Shown here: positions 1 to 10,960 of the stretch, piece by piece | How positions within the stretch are numbered: the first letter of the stretch is position 1 | How the letters are laid out: each line of letters begins with the position of its first letter | NCBI GenBank assembly: GCA_028583685.1 | Contig: JAMXIF010000003.1 | Span: 56,933,236-56,997,235 of the forward strand | Direction of reading: 5' to 3' | Source of the DNA: Petaurus breviceps papuanus | Lineage: Eukaryota; Chordata; Mammalia; Diprotodontia; Petauridae | Length of the DNA: 64,000 bases | Position numbers and translations under genes: made by a program | Notes under the pieces: generated by a model | Told to the model about the DNA's origin: nothing | Database searches by the model: none | Seen by the model: the letters and a program-made list of their open reading frames with translations, nothing else

Positions 1-1120
1 CAGAAGTGGAAAATTGCAGAAGAATTTTTACAACCAATGTCTCTGATAAAGGCCTCATTTCTAAAATATAAAGAAAGTTTAGTCAAATCTATAAGAATAC
101 AAATCATTCCCCAATTGACAAATGGTCAAATGATATGAACAGGCAGTTTTCAAAGGAAGTAATTAAGATATCTATAAGCGTATGAAAAAATGCTCTAAAT
201 CACTATTGATTAGAGAAATGCAAATTAAAAGAACTCTGAGGTACCACATCTCACCAGTGAGCTTGGCTAAGGTAACAAAAAAGGAAAATGACAAATGCTG
301 GAAAGGATGTGGACAAATTGGAACACTGATGCATTATTGGTGGAGTTGTGAACTGATTCAACCATTCTGGAGAGCAATTTGGAATATGCCAAAAGGGCTT
401 TAAATAATTTTATAGCCTTTGACCAGCAATACCAATTCTATTGTTGTATCCCAAAGAGATCATAGGATTGGGAGGAAGATCATATGTACAAAAATATTTC
501 TAGTAGCTCTTTTCATGTTGGCAAAGAATTGGAAATTAAGAGGATGCCCATCAATAGGGAAATGGCAAAACAAGTTGTAGTATATGAATGTAGTGGAATA
601 TTATTGTGCTATAAGAAAGAAGGAGCAGATGGTCTTCATATTTACCTGGAGAGACTTATACAAACTGATGCTGAGTGAGAAGAGTAGAACCAGAAGAAAT
701 CTGCACACAATTACAGACACAATGTATATGTGACAAGCAACCCTGATAGACCGAATTCTTTTCAGCAATGCAGGATTAAAAGTCAATTCCAAAAGGCTCA
801 CGATGGAGAGAGATATCTACATTCAGACAAAGAACTAGAAAGAACAGAGTTTGAATGCATATTGAAACAAAATACCAGTTCTTTTTCTTTTTCTTGGTTG
901 GTTTTGTTTCCTCTTTCCTATTGTTCATTCCATCCCATAAAATCCTTCTTTATAACCTGACTAATATCTAATGTGAAAGTATTAGCATATCCTATACTTG
1001 ATTGTATGCCACCATGAGGGGGAAGACGGGAGGGAGGGGTAAAAAATTTGAAACTCAAGGAATTGTGGAATTCAATCTTGTGAACTGAGTAAACAAATTA
1101 ATTAATAAAGGCCAAAAATT
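1..1120 (+). mobile_element. L1 LINE, 5'-truncated 3' end (ORF2 C-terminus plus 3' UTR)
   Basis: The first 700 bases encode broken pieces of the extreme C-terminus of L1 ORF2. At 182-403 the motif [16 protein letters not shown] is followed by a cysteine-containing stretch (CWKGCGQIGTLMHYWW). The same region occurs in the L1 at 46-52 kb and in human L1. The 3' UTR runs to an A-rich end near 1115. The reading frame is broken several times, so this is a dead copy. The upstream part lies outside the window or was never inserted. Confidence 0.9.
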
Positions 1121-1125
1121 ATATA

Positions 1126-1780
1126 AATATTTAAACTGTTATCCACAAAGTAAGATATTAAACTTAAAGCGAACTCCTTCAGATTTTCAAAGATCAAATT
1201 TTGGACTTTTCCTTTAATACTATTTCTTATTTTTTTTTCCCTTGTATACAATCCTCAAGTGTTTTAGATTGTTTTCTTTGCATTATCTCATAAATATATG
1301 TCTTCATATATCTTTATGTATATATTTCAACTAGGTAGAAAAATGAAATCAATGATAATAATTGGTATCAGTTATAAAAGTGTGATTTTGGAGGTACTGA
1401 CAAAGGCATGCTTGTGGTGATGATAGGAGTAGTAATAAATCCTGCTGCCCCCACCTTAGTATAAATACTTACTATTTATTTATTGTAGTATGGTAACAAT
1501 ATCTTAGCTATCTTCACTTATTCCAGGTAATTCCTCCCCAAGATAGTATATATAGAGGTGAATAACCAATATTTGTAAAGTACCATTTTTCATATATTGA
1601 TTCCCTAATCATTAAGTCACCTTAGCAACTCCTACTGTCTACAAAATTAAAAACAGGAATTCTTCAGACTGGATTTTAAGAACCTCAGGACTTTGTTCAT
1701 TAGTTGTTAACACAAAGAAAAACGACAATTGGAAGCAACATTACTGAGAGATAATGTAATCGTTTTCCAGTTGTTGCCTG
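1126..1780. other. Unassigned AT-rich intergenic DNA
   Basis: I see no gene, tandem repeat or recognisable transposon here. There are short AT runs only. Confidence 0.5.
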
Positions 1781-1784
1781 TTCT

Positions 1785-2235
1785 ACTTCCCCAGAATCCT
1801 TTACATTTGGCTCCACTTCTGTGCTCATAGGCCCAGTGCTCTAATTGCTCTTCCTAACTCCAGGATAATCTTTGTCAAATTCATCCTCTGCACAACTGCC
1901 AAATTGATATTCCCAACAGACAGGTTTGAACATATCAATCTCTTACTAAAGAAATTCCAAGGATTCCCTATTGACTCTATGATAAAACACAAATTCCTCT
2001 ATTTGGAATTTTAATGCCTACAATATTTAGCCTTAGCTTAACTTTCTACCCTTGCATCATAGATTACTTTCTTCATACTCCATCTCCCAGTCAAATTTGG
2101 TCTATATTAGAATTTCATCTCCTATCTTCATGTTTGAAAAATAAATTATCCTCCATACCTTCAAAGCCCTCCTTCACTGAGGTCAGGTAGAAACTCTATA
2201 TTCCTTAAAAGTTCTCATATGTTACCATGTAGAGG
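1785..2235 (+). mobile_element. L2 LINE fragment, 3' part of the ORF region
   Basis: The order of phrases matches the well-known L2 3' region. There is a stretch about catching and ending with 'attgactctatgataaaacacaaattcct', then a 'ccttcaaagccctccttcactgaggtc' segment. It is strongly diverged. The L2 3' end seems to reappear at 3590 after the element at 2240-3500. Assigned from memory of the consensus. Confidence 0.55.
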
Positions 2236-2239
2236 AAGC

Positions 2240-3500
2240 CAAATGTAATTTAAATAATTTCTGGTGCTTTTCCTTCACTCTGGAAAGTACTTTGTGTTGA
2301 CATTGTGCATGCTTTGTGAAATACACTCTAAACCCAAGCACAAGCAGCTTTACAAAGGACTGCTACTGTGAACAGCTTTCAAGGTTCTGATTACATAATA
2401 TAACAAATTCTCTATTTATTCAATAACAAATCAGAGCAAAAAATCAGATTATATCAAGGTACATAATTTACAATATTGCAACTTATCACAGGAAATCAAA
2501 ATACAGCATTCACTATGTTACAACACAACATCTTATCATTGAAATGGCCACATAGTTTTCACCAAAGTGGTCATGTAGTTTTAAATAACATACATTCATT
2601 TAGTCAATCAAAAAATCCTTAATTCAATTACAAAGTAAAAAAGTCAAAGTTCTCCACCCCAAAGTCACAGTAAATGATAATTTTCTCAATCAGTACACAG
2701 TACCCAAGTAAAGCTTTCTTTCAGCTTTATTTGAGGCTGGCTCTCCCCTTCCATGGTCCCTTTTCTATGGTCCCAGATCCAACTGTCACCTGGATTCAAA
2801 GGCAGGCTGCTCCCAGTTCCTTGTCCACTTCCTTGTCCAGTTCTTCATCCAGTTCCCATTCCATATTGAAGTTCACAGTGTCCAGTGCACCTCAAATCCT
2901 TCACAGTTCCTGTTTCTGGGAAGACAGAGTTTGACAGATCCATAATAACATTCACGCACATTGCTGGCAGCATCATCAATTCACTGTCTTTGAAATCAAC
3001 TCAGACCCACCAACAAGATCTGAGAACTTAACACAAATCATCAACATATAAAACACAGATATACCAACAAGGTCTGAGCACTCCACACAAAGTATCAGCA
3101 AAGAAATCAACACAGACCCACAAAAAAGGTCCAAGAGGTAAGCCCAAATCATCAGTAAAGTCCCAGGACCTCCAAAACCGTCCTCCAGGACCTCTGTAAA
3201 CATGCAACCAGAAAATCCTCTTTCAGGGCTTCCAGTAAGGTCCCAGGGCTTCTGTAGGAAGTATCACAAACAATCATAAACACAGACAGAGCAGACAGAG
3301 TGCTGGCATACCACAAATTTTCTCCTTCTTGACTCTGCCACCAAAGAGTCCTCTTCTCAGTTCTGCTGTCTCTAGCCTGGAAATTCTCCTTATACATAGT
3401 CATTAGCTCCTCCCCTTCATGTTGTAGGAGTTTATGAGTTCTAGGGGTCACAAGCTGTGGGGTTTATGCATTATGTTTCTTAACAGACTTGATACAAGGC
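2240..3500 (-). mobile_element. LTR-like fossil (possible endogenous-retrovirus LTR), antisense
   Basis: This is a block of about 1.2 kb, more GC-rich than its surroundings, lying inside an L2. Read on the minus strand it has a TATA-like segment, then a GC-richer body, then an AATAAA signal near the far end, which is the usual layout of an LTR. Three degenerate repeat units of about 55 bp lie at 3004-3160. No protein homology is visible. Family and exact ends are unknown; it looks old. An unclassified non-LTR sequence remains possible. Confidence 0.35.
3004..3160. repeat. Degenerate tandem repeat, about three units of 46-57 bp
   Basis: Successive units share 'gacccacc(a)acaag(a/g)tctgag' and 'acacaaa(t/g)(c/t)atca'. 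It lies within the LTR-like block. Confidence 0.6.
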
Positions 3501-3589
3501 TCAAATGAAACTTGAACTGAAACAAGGTGTTATTTCAATAGCTCAAACAACATGTGAATTACTTCTTTGCTTGCCATTACATACACTTT

Positions 3590-3710
3590 GTTTCAATTGG
3601 CTTTTCCCTCATTAAATACATGGTACTCAAGGGAAGGGATCATTTTTTGTTCATTATTCTATGTTCATCTCCCCTTTAGTAATAAATGGTTGTTTAATGA
3701 ACTATACCTT
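3590..3710 (+). mobile_element. L2 LINE 3' terminal fragment
   Basis: It carries the typical L2 end pattern: a 'ctcaagggaagggatcattt' type segment, then 'tctatgttcatctcccctttagtaataaatggttgtttaatgaa'-like wording, seen at 3625-3703. It is probably the continuation of the L2 at 1785-2235. Confidence 0.55.
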
Positions 3711-3734
3711 AATGTCTCCTATACATAAACCATC

Positions 3735-4035
3735 TGCTAAAACTTAACTGTGTTATCCTCACTGTTTCATCCTCATCACCTCTGTTCACAACTGTGCTAT
3801 CTGAAATAGTTTTTATGAGTACTATTTCTTCAAGAGCTAATTCAGGGCTCTCCTCTAAAATATTTTTCATGACTTCCTCATTTCCTGGAGATTTCTCCCT
3901 TTTCAGAATTCATGTCATACTCACCCTTTAGGCAGGTAGCATATAATCATTTGTATTGTGTTTTCATATCTATGATACATCTCCTCATTTACCTTGTAAG
4001 TTCTATGAGGAATGAGTTGGGTCTTACAAAATTTT
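3735..4035 (+). mobile_element. Second L2 LINE 3' fragment
   Basis: There is a diverged L2-like tail ('cttgtaagttctatgaggaatgagttgggtctt' region, 3992-4024) preceded by the 'cttcctcatttcctggagatttctccc' segment. The resemblance is at the consensus level only. Confidence 0.45.
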
Positions 4036-4089
4036 AGACTCAATGCAGCAATAGACAAAGTACTCATGTGTAGGAATTTCCTTAAAGAT

Positions 4090-4275
4090 AAAGATATCAA
4101 TTAATCCATGGCTTAATAAGTAAGATGGAGGGAATTGCCTGAAGCATATAGGAGGTTAAATATCATGCTGAAGATCACACAATGAGAAAATGTTCAGAGG
4201 AAAGATTTGAACTCATTGTTTCCTGGTTTAATGAAGCCTGGCACTCTTTCCATTTTGCCATATTGACTGTCCTAT
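4090..4275 (-). mobile_element. MIR-type SINE, antisense
   Basis: The antisense MIR core is recognisable: 'gaagatcacacaatgag' and 'gatttgaactcattg' precede a 'gcctggcactctttcc' end. It is old and diverged. Confidence 0.5.
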
Positions 4276-4390
4276 GGTCTCAGGAAACTATGGTATTTAT
4301 TCTATTTTCATCATATATTAAATTGAGTGTATAAATAAAACAACAGCAATGAAAAAAAAATCTTTAATGATCAGCTATGTACAAGTCTAT

Positions 4391-4655
4391 GGCACAACTA
4401 GATAGCACAGTGGATAGAGTACTGAGACTGGATTCAGGAAGACCTGAGTTCTAATATGACCTCACACACCTACTAACAGTGTAACTCTGGCCAAGTCACT
4501 TAATCCTGCTTTGTCTCAGTTTCCTTATCTGTAAAATGAGCTGGAGAAGGAAATGGCAAACCAAATCAGTATCTTTGCCAAGAAAATCCCAAATGGGGTC
4601 CTGAAGAGTCAGATAAGACTAGTAAATTACTCAACAACAACAACAGTAACAGCAA
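4391..4655 (+). mobile_element. MAR1-type CORE-SINE with RTE-like tail
   Basis: It is complete in layout. A tRNA-like head ('agatagcacagtggatagag', 4401-4420) leads into the CORE segment ('ctcagtttccttatctgtaaaatgag'). An RTE/BovB-like tail follows ('gaaatggcaaaccaaatcagtatctttgccaagaaaa'), ending in (CAA)n. Flanks 'gtacaagtc' and 'gtgcaagtc' look like a short TSD. The insertion splits an L2/MIR-type 3' end that resumes at 4656. Confidence 0.75.
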
Positions 4656-4745
4656 TTGTGCAAGTCACTCTGGTAGGCACTAGGGATATAAAGACAGAAA
4701 AAAATGCATAGATTGTTCTGGAGGAGTCTAATATTCAATAAACAG
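4656..4745 (+). mobile_element. L2/MIR-type 3' end fragment
   Basis: 'ggcactagggatataaagac' followed by a 'gaggagtctaatatt' segment matches the shared L2/MIR-like terminal sequence. It is the continuation of what lies left of the MAR1. Confidence 0.45.
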
Positions 4746-5184
4746 CAATAATCAAAGGACTAGTGTAGTAAGTGCAAAAGAGGAGACTTGGCTAATTATG
4801 AGAAATGTGAAGTAAGATAATTGACAACTAGGAGTAATAGGAAAACTTTATTGAATTGGTGCCTACATCAATTCACGGCCATATTCAAAATATTCTGTCA
4901 CAACTACCAATCTAGCTTCTGCCTCTACTTTCTATTTTATATTGTATTGGTTTCTTGAATTTTTATCCTTAGAGTTTCACATCCAATTGTGTCTTAAAGA
5001 AAGGAAGAGATTTTAAAAGATATATCTTTGATATTTGATACTGATAATAATTTAATACCAATATCAAATAAAAATATTTTGCATTATTGCACATTTATAA
5101 CCAATATCAAGTTGTCTGCCTTCTCAATGAGACTGGAGGGGAGTCAGAAAGAAAGAGAATTTAGAACTAATAATTTTTTTAAAT

Positions 5185-6035
5185 GTTAAAATTGTTTTTT
5201 CATTTAATTTGAGGAAAATAAAATATTAAATAAAAAGTTACAGTGAGGATCATGGGACATAAAACGAATAATTTTGATTATATCAAATTAAGAGGTTTTT
5301 ACACAAACAAAAACAATGCAGCCAAGATTTGAAGGAAACCAGTAAAATGGGGGTAGGTTTTACAGCAATTTCTCTAATAATTCTAATTTCTTAAATATAT
5401 ATGGAATTGAGGTAAATTTAGAAACAAATAAGAGCCATTCTCTAATTTATAAATAGCCATAAGATATGAAGAGGAAGTATTAAGAAGAAGAAACCTAAGT
5501 TGTCAATAATTATATGCAAAATGTTATAAATGACTAATGATTAGAATTTAAATTAGAACAACTCTGACGTACCACTTCACATCTATCACATTGGCTAACA
5601 TAATAAAGAAAGAAGTCAACAAATGCTGAAGTGCATGTTGAACATATGTACACTAATATACTGTTATGGAAATGTGAAATGGTCTAATCATACTAAACAT
5701 CAATTTGGAAATTAGCTCAAAGGGTCATAAAAGTGTGCTTACCTTTAACCCATAAACACCACTACTAACTTTATATCCAAAAGATATTTTTAAAAAGTAC
5801 TCATGTTTACAAAAATATTTATATTATCTCTTTTGTGGTGGTGAAGAATTGGAAGTTGAGGCACATCATTGAGTAATAGCTAAACAAGTTGTGGTATATG
5901 ATTTTAATGAAATACTGTTGAGCTATAAGAAAAGAGATGGTTTCAAAAAATGTTGGAAGATATATAAGCTTATATAAGCATAATGAATTGAGTAGATATA
6001 GGAGAGCATTGTACACAGTAACAGCAATATTGTTA
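5185..6035 (+). mobile_element. Old L1 LINE fragment, ORF2 C-terminal region
   Basis: 'aggtttttacacaaacaaaaacaatgcagccaag' is the signature of the old L1 region before the C-terminus. It is followed by diverged versions of the 'acgtaccac...catctatcacattggctaac' and 'gaagaattggaagttgaggcacatcattgagtaatagc' blocks also seen in the L1 at 51.3-51.8 kb. No reading frame survives. Confidence 0.7.
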
Positions 6036-6678
6036 AAACAATCAACTGCAAAAGTCTTAGATATTCTCATCAAAGCAATGATCAAGGCAATTCCAAAGAC
6101 TCATTACAAACAAGGGGGCAAACCAAACAAAATAACAGCCAAAAAAAAAATACAAATAAAATAACTGTTATCTGCCACAAGATAATCTTTGCCTCTAAGT
6201 GCAGATTGAGGCACTTCTTTTTCTTTGCAACATTGTTAATGAAGAAGTATGATTTTAAAGACTTCATTTTTTATGATGGATGTTTTATTTCATGCCTTCT
6301 CAATAGGTGGGGTAAGTAGTGGGTCAAAGCAGGGGGAGAATTTTGCACTTAAAATTTAAAATAAAATCTATAAAAAGTTCAGAGTTCTTTAAAGATAAAT
6401 GTTAACTGAAAATATATTTTCTTTCTTTTGCAGTTTATAAAAATGAAAAAGAGAAACAAACAATTGGAACAACATTAAACAATGATGCAGTCTTGAAACT
6501 TAGTTATCATCCAGTTTTCCCGACACCTGTCGTTTATAATTCATTCCTCTCTTATCAGTTGTCACTTTTTAAAGGTTATTGTTAGTAAGTGTGCCAACTT
6601 CAGTTCTATGCAGTCTACCATATCTCCTTTAAAGCATGATATTTTAAATACATCAATGCGAATAAATCACTATATACG

Positions 6679-6709
<31 letters not shown>

Positions 6710-8099
6710 TTCATGGTTAATATTTGTATATAGCCAAATAAATAAATTTCTATATTGACTTTCAAGCACTGCTTTCTCTTTTTTAGTGAACTTTCTTCAG
6801 TACTATTTTTTCTTTTACATATAAAAATAGTATTTAATGAACAGTGAGTATCATTATAATTCTGCATTCAAGAACTGTTCTTGTTAATACATTATTCTCT
6901 AAACGTTAGTTGCTACTTGTCTACAAGCAAGAAATTTTACATGTATCAAACTTAGAACAAATTGAAATGTTTAAGTTAAAAGCTTCTATTCAGTTTCTCA
7001 GAAGGACTACCTCTCAAAATAACCAAATACAACAAAATAATTCAAGTATTGATGAACAACAACAACAAAAGCATTCATGGTTTCAAACTGCTCTCATATC
7101 CTTTCTGAATAGTCATATTCATTATACAGGGTGAATTTCCCCTTTGAACTGATTGAAAACTGTTACTTAGCCAAGAGATCTTTTGTCTAATAAGTCCAAA
7201 AGAGTTATCAAGTTTAGTCCAGATGTCAACAATAGACAAAATAGACAAAAATAAATGATTTGTTTATTTTTGTTTTTTTGTTTGTCTGTTTTTAAAGTAT
7301 ACTTATGCTTCCCAAGTGGGGAGTGACAATCCACAAATTGAATGTGAATTGGTATAGCTATGCAATAGAATAAGAGAGAGATCAGTGGCAGACAAAAGCA
7401 ACTCATATGACCAATCCTTAAAGTAACATATTAATTAGATATCACAATGCATAGAATATGATAGGCCTGTTAAAATGTCAAATAACCTCCTGGAGCTGAA
7501 GGGTCTCCAAGACAAGTCTAGAATGGGAGTCATTTTTTAAATGAGTGTTTTTTTTTTTTAATGAAGGTGCTTTCATGGTTTAATGAAGAATGACATTTCA
7601 GTTTCATGTGGGCAATTTAACATGAGGTGACAAAAAAGTAACTATTATTGAATCAATTAAAATTTTTAACTGATTTTTAATTAATTAATTTTTAATTTTT
7701 AAGAGTTAAATATTATTGACAGTTAAAAAATTGGGATTATCAATTTATATCCTAATAGAAGTCAATCTAAATTTTCTTTGAAACTAAATAAAAGCAAAAC
7801 AATAGTCTACATAAACAAAAGATGTTATCATTTCCAAATTATGTTTTATTTTTAAAATGTTATGCTAAATTTTTCATGCAAAGAAAATAAAATTTGATTA
7901 CTCAACAATCTATTTTCTTAATGGTTATATGAATGGTAATATATGTAATTATACATATAATATAAAATATAGTTTTGCTATGAATTTTGTGACTGTTTTC
8001 TGCCTAATTAGAACAGTGGGATCATATTCTGTGAGTTCTCATCACCTTGTGTCCAGGATCAATTTTTATTAAAAATTTCCACTGATTTCACATGAATGA
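6036..8099. other. Unassigned AT-rich DNA with one TA/TG microsatellite
   Basis: No gene or clear transposon was found. A (TA)n(TG)n tract lies at 6671-6710. The short open frames here are AT-rich chance frames with no recognisable domain. Confidence 0.5.
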
Positions 8100-8430
8100 C
8101 TATATTCTCTCCCATTTTAATGTTGCCTATTAATCTTGAGAATGATAACTAACATGGAGACCACTACTTCTTGTGGAGAAGAATCCCTTCCTTCAATTTT
8201 TATAGCACTGCTTCTGGAACTCTCCCTTACAACTTTTCACACCATCCTTTTTATCATAGTCATGTTTTTACATATCACTGCACTCTTTTAGAATGTTATC
8301 TCCTAGAAAAAAAAGGGTATATACAATATTCGTGTTTATATTCCCAGCAATTATCACAGTATCTTTCAGAACCATGTACTCCTAGATAGCTCTATGAATT
8401 TATTTGAAGTTGAAAATAAAGTTTTTTAAT
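8100..8430 (+). mobile_element. L2 LINE 3' end
   Basis: A diverged L2 tail is visible: the 'ttagaatgttatctcctag' segment, then 'tatattcccagcaattatcacagtatc' and a final 'gaatttatttgaagttgaa'. The HAL1 at 8447 inserted next to or into it. Confidence 0.5.
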
Positions 8431-8446
8431 AGAATAATCCATACTT
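8431..8446. repeat. Target-site duplication, left copy (HAL1 at 8447)
   Basis: agaataatccatactt, identical to 11154-11169. It proves a single retrotransposition event and fixes both ends of the element. Confidence 0.95.
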
Positions 8447-8599
8447 AAGATGGCGGAGTAGAAGCACGACCCTCCCATGGCTCCGGCTTCCACCCTCCCC
8501 AATCCATGTAAAAAGGGGACTCTAAACAACTTTGGAGCTGCAGAACCCACAAAATGACACAGAGAAGCTAACCTCCCGCTGAGGCAGGAATCGGCCAGC

Positions 8600-9022
8600 T
8601 CAATGCTCTGGGAGCTGAGCCCAGCACTGTGCCGAGGCTTTAGCCCCAGGGCGGGCCTGACCAGCCCCCAGCCAGAGGGACTCCAGATCAGCAGCAGCTG
8701 TGGCCGTTTCCAGATTTATCAATACATAGATGTGAAGGACAAGGTGAGAGGCCAGTGCATTCTGGACTTTGGGACCCAGTAAGTGGGAGTGCGTGGTTTT
8801 TACCCCCGGGGCAAGAAACCTCTGAGATGCTGGCACAGCCTGCCAGCACCACATGGTGGCTTCAGCTCCTGGCCTGCAGATTGTAGGGGGACCAAGCACC
8901 AGTCTGAGGGGTAATCGCTCTTGCTTTAACCTGCTTGGATCTGGATTGCAGTCTAGGGTGGAGGTCCTGGGGTGTGTGTCCAGCTTGCCAAAGCGTGTGG
9001 AGACCTCAGAGAGGGCACCCAT
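8600..9022 (-). other. Antisense 140-codon open frame inside the HAL1 5' region
   Basis: ATG at 9022 to stop at 8600, starting MGALSEVSTRFGKLDTHPRT. It lies antisense to the HAL1 leader, the position of ORF0 in primate L1, but I recognise no domain. Other HAL1 copies keep the first 30 or so codons (for example THPRTSTLDCNPDPSR) but end earlier or lack the ATG. GC-rich DNA yields long frames by chance, so translation is unproven. Confidence 0.3.
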
Positions 9023-9096
9023 CTAATACCTCTAGCAGCTGAGGAAACCCCAGCGTTTGGGACGAAAACTCCCCTGTCTGGTGGCAGAATCCTACT

Positions 9097-10197
9097 ATGG
9101 CAAAAAGCTCAAAAGTCAAATCATTGAGTGGCAAAATGAGCAGGCAAAGGAAAAAAAGCAGACAGAAGATTCCAACATTACACTGCTATTTTGGGGATAA
9201 GAAGGAGCAAGGCATGGAATAGGAGGAAATCAGTGAAGTCAGAACTCCTGCACCAAAAGCTTCAAAGGAAAATACAAGCTTGTTACAGGTCATAGAGGAC
9301 CTTAAGAAGTAGATAAGAGAAGTGGAGGAAAAATTGGGAAGAGAAATGAGAACAATGCAAGAAAATTATGAAATGAGAGTCAACAGCCTGACTGAAGAAA
9401 ATAATACCTTAAAAAACAGACTGACTCAAATGGCAAAGGAGGCTCAAAAAGGCAATGAGGAGAAGAATGCCTTAAAAAGTCAAATTTGCCAGATGGAAAA
9501 AGAATCTCAAAAGCTCACTGAGGAGAATCATTGCTTCAGAATTAGATTGGAGCAAATGGAAGCTAATGACTTTATGAGAAATCAAGATGCTGTTAAACAG
9601 ATCCAAACAAATGAAAGAATAGAAGGCAATGTGAAATATCTCATGGGAAAAACCACTGACCTGGAAAATAGATCCAGGAGAGAGAATTTAAAAATTATTG
9701 GACTGCCTGAGAGCCATGACCAAAGTAAGAGGCTGGAAAGTATCCTCCAGGAAGTTCTCAAAGAAAACTGCCCTGATATTTTAGAACAAGAGGGCAAAAT
9801 AGAGGTTGAAAGAATCCACCGATCACCTCCTGAAAAAGATCCCAAAAAGAAAACTGCTAGGAATATTATAGCCAGATTCCAGAATTCCCAGATTAAGGAG
9901 AGAATACTACAAGCAGCCAGGAAGAAACAATTTGAATATTGTGGAAACACAATTAGGATAACCCAGGATCTGGCAGCTTCTACACTGAAGGATCGAAGGG
10001 CCTGGAATGTGAAATTCTGGAGGTCAAGGGAGCTGGGATTAAAACCAAGAGTCACCTACCCAGCAAAACTGAGTATAATGCTACAGGGGAAAATATGGTC
10101 ATTCAGTGGAATACAGGACTTTCAAGCATTCTTGCTGAAAAAACCAGAGTTGAATAGAAAATTTGACATTCAGATACAAGAAGCAAGAGAAGCATGA
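9097..10197 (+). pseudogene. HAL1 ORF1 (L1 ORF1p-like RNA-binding protein), two in-frame stops
   Basis: L1 ORF1 proteins form trimers that coat the element's RNA. ATG at 9097 opens a frame that ends in the same frame at 10197. It has two TAG codons (9220-9222 and 9310-9312) where the antisense copy at 23.5-26.4 kb has CAG, so both look like C-to-T changes. The first ATG after them is at 9346, leaving about 283 codons open. Domains: basic N-terminus with PTLHCYF (codons about 26-32); a long heptad-rich coiled coil (about codons 75-190); an RRM-like segment with ENRSRRENLKIIGLPESHD; a C-terminal domain with KDRRAWNVKFW and KPRVTYPAKLSI. The two last segments match L1 ORF1p. Probably an inactive remnant; an N-terminally shortened product is possible but unsupported. 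Confidence 0.85.
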
Positions 10198-10249
10198 GAA
10201 GGTAAATAGGGAAAAGAAATCATAAGGAACTTATCAAAGTTGAACTATT

Positions 10250-10378
10250 TTTTTTTTTTTTTGGAGCAATCGGGGTTGAGTGGCTTGCTCGGGGTTGCAC
10301 GGCCGGTTGTTGTTTCTGGGTGTGGTGCTGGGTGTCTGGGCCCGGATATGAAGCTCTTGCTTGCTGAGCCACCTGGCC
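10250..10378 (-). mobile_element. tRNA-derived marsupial SINE nested in HAL1
   Basis: It starts with poly(T) on this strand, so it is antisense. TSDs 'aaagttgaactatt' at 10236-10249 and 10379-10392 are perfect. Read in its own sense it begins 'ggccaggtggctcagcaag', an A-box-like tRNA head, and ends 'ccccgattgctcc' plus A. Compared with the copies at 43.9 and 61.9 kb it lacks the middle segment that holds the B box. It is rich in CpG, which suggests a young insertion. Confidence 0.9.
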
Positions 10379-10589
10379 AAAGTTGAACTATTAACATTCC
10401 TACATGGAAAAACAATAATTGTAACTTATGAAACTTTTCTCAGTAGTTGAATGGTTTAGAAATATATATATATATATCTTTATATGAGGGTATGCGGGCA
10501 TATGAATACATATGTGAATGTGTGTATATATGTTTACAGGTATACATAGATAGAGGGCACGGGACCAATTTAACAGGAAGGGATGATAC

Positions 10590-10960
10590 TTAAAAGGTGA
10601 AATTAAGAGGTGAGAGGAATATAATGAGAGGATATGGGGAGAGACAGAGTGGGGCAACTATCTCATACGGAAGAGGCAAGGGAAAATGGTTACAATGGAG
10701 GGGAAGAATAGGAAGCAAAAGGGAATGGGTCAACCTTATTCCTATTGAATCTGGCTTGAGGAGGGAGGGAAATACACACTAAATAGGGGATCTCACCCTC
10801 CAGGAGAATAGGGGTGAAGGGGATGTGAGGGGGGATGATGGAAGGGAGGGCAGTCTGGGGGGGGAGGGAAGTTGGAAGCACCCACTTTTGAAAAGGGACA
10901 GGTCAAAGTAGAGAATAGAACAAGTGGGATGTGGGATAGGAGGGAGGGAAATATAGTCAG
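10590..10960 (+). repeat. Purine-rich, G-run tract of the HAL1 tail
   Basis: Almost only A and G on the + strand, with G runs such as 'gggggg' near 10832 and 'gggggggg' near 10856. Other HAL1 tails in the window carry the same kind of tract. L1 3' regions are known for polypurine G-quadruplex-prone tracts. Confidence 0.75.

Noticed and set aside
2674-2934. Serine-rich 86-codon frame
   Set aside because: It lies inside the LTR-like block, has no recognisable domain, and its Ser run comes from a degenerate simple sequence.
3152-3451. A 99-codon minus-strand frame
   Set aside because: Non-coding part of the LTR-like block; no homology seen.
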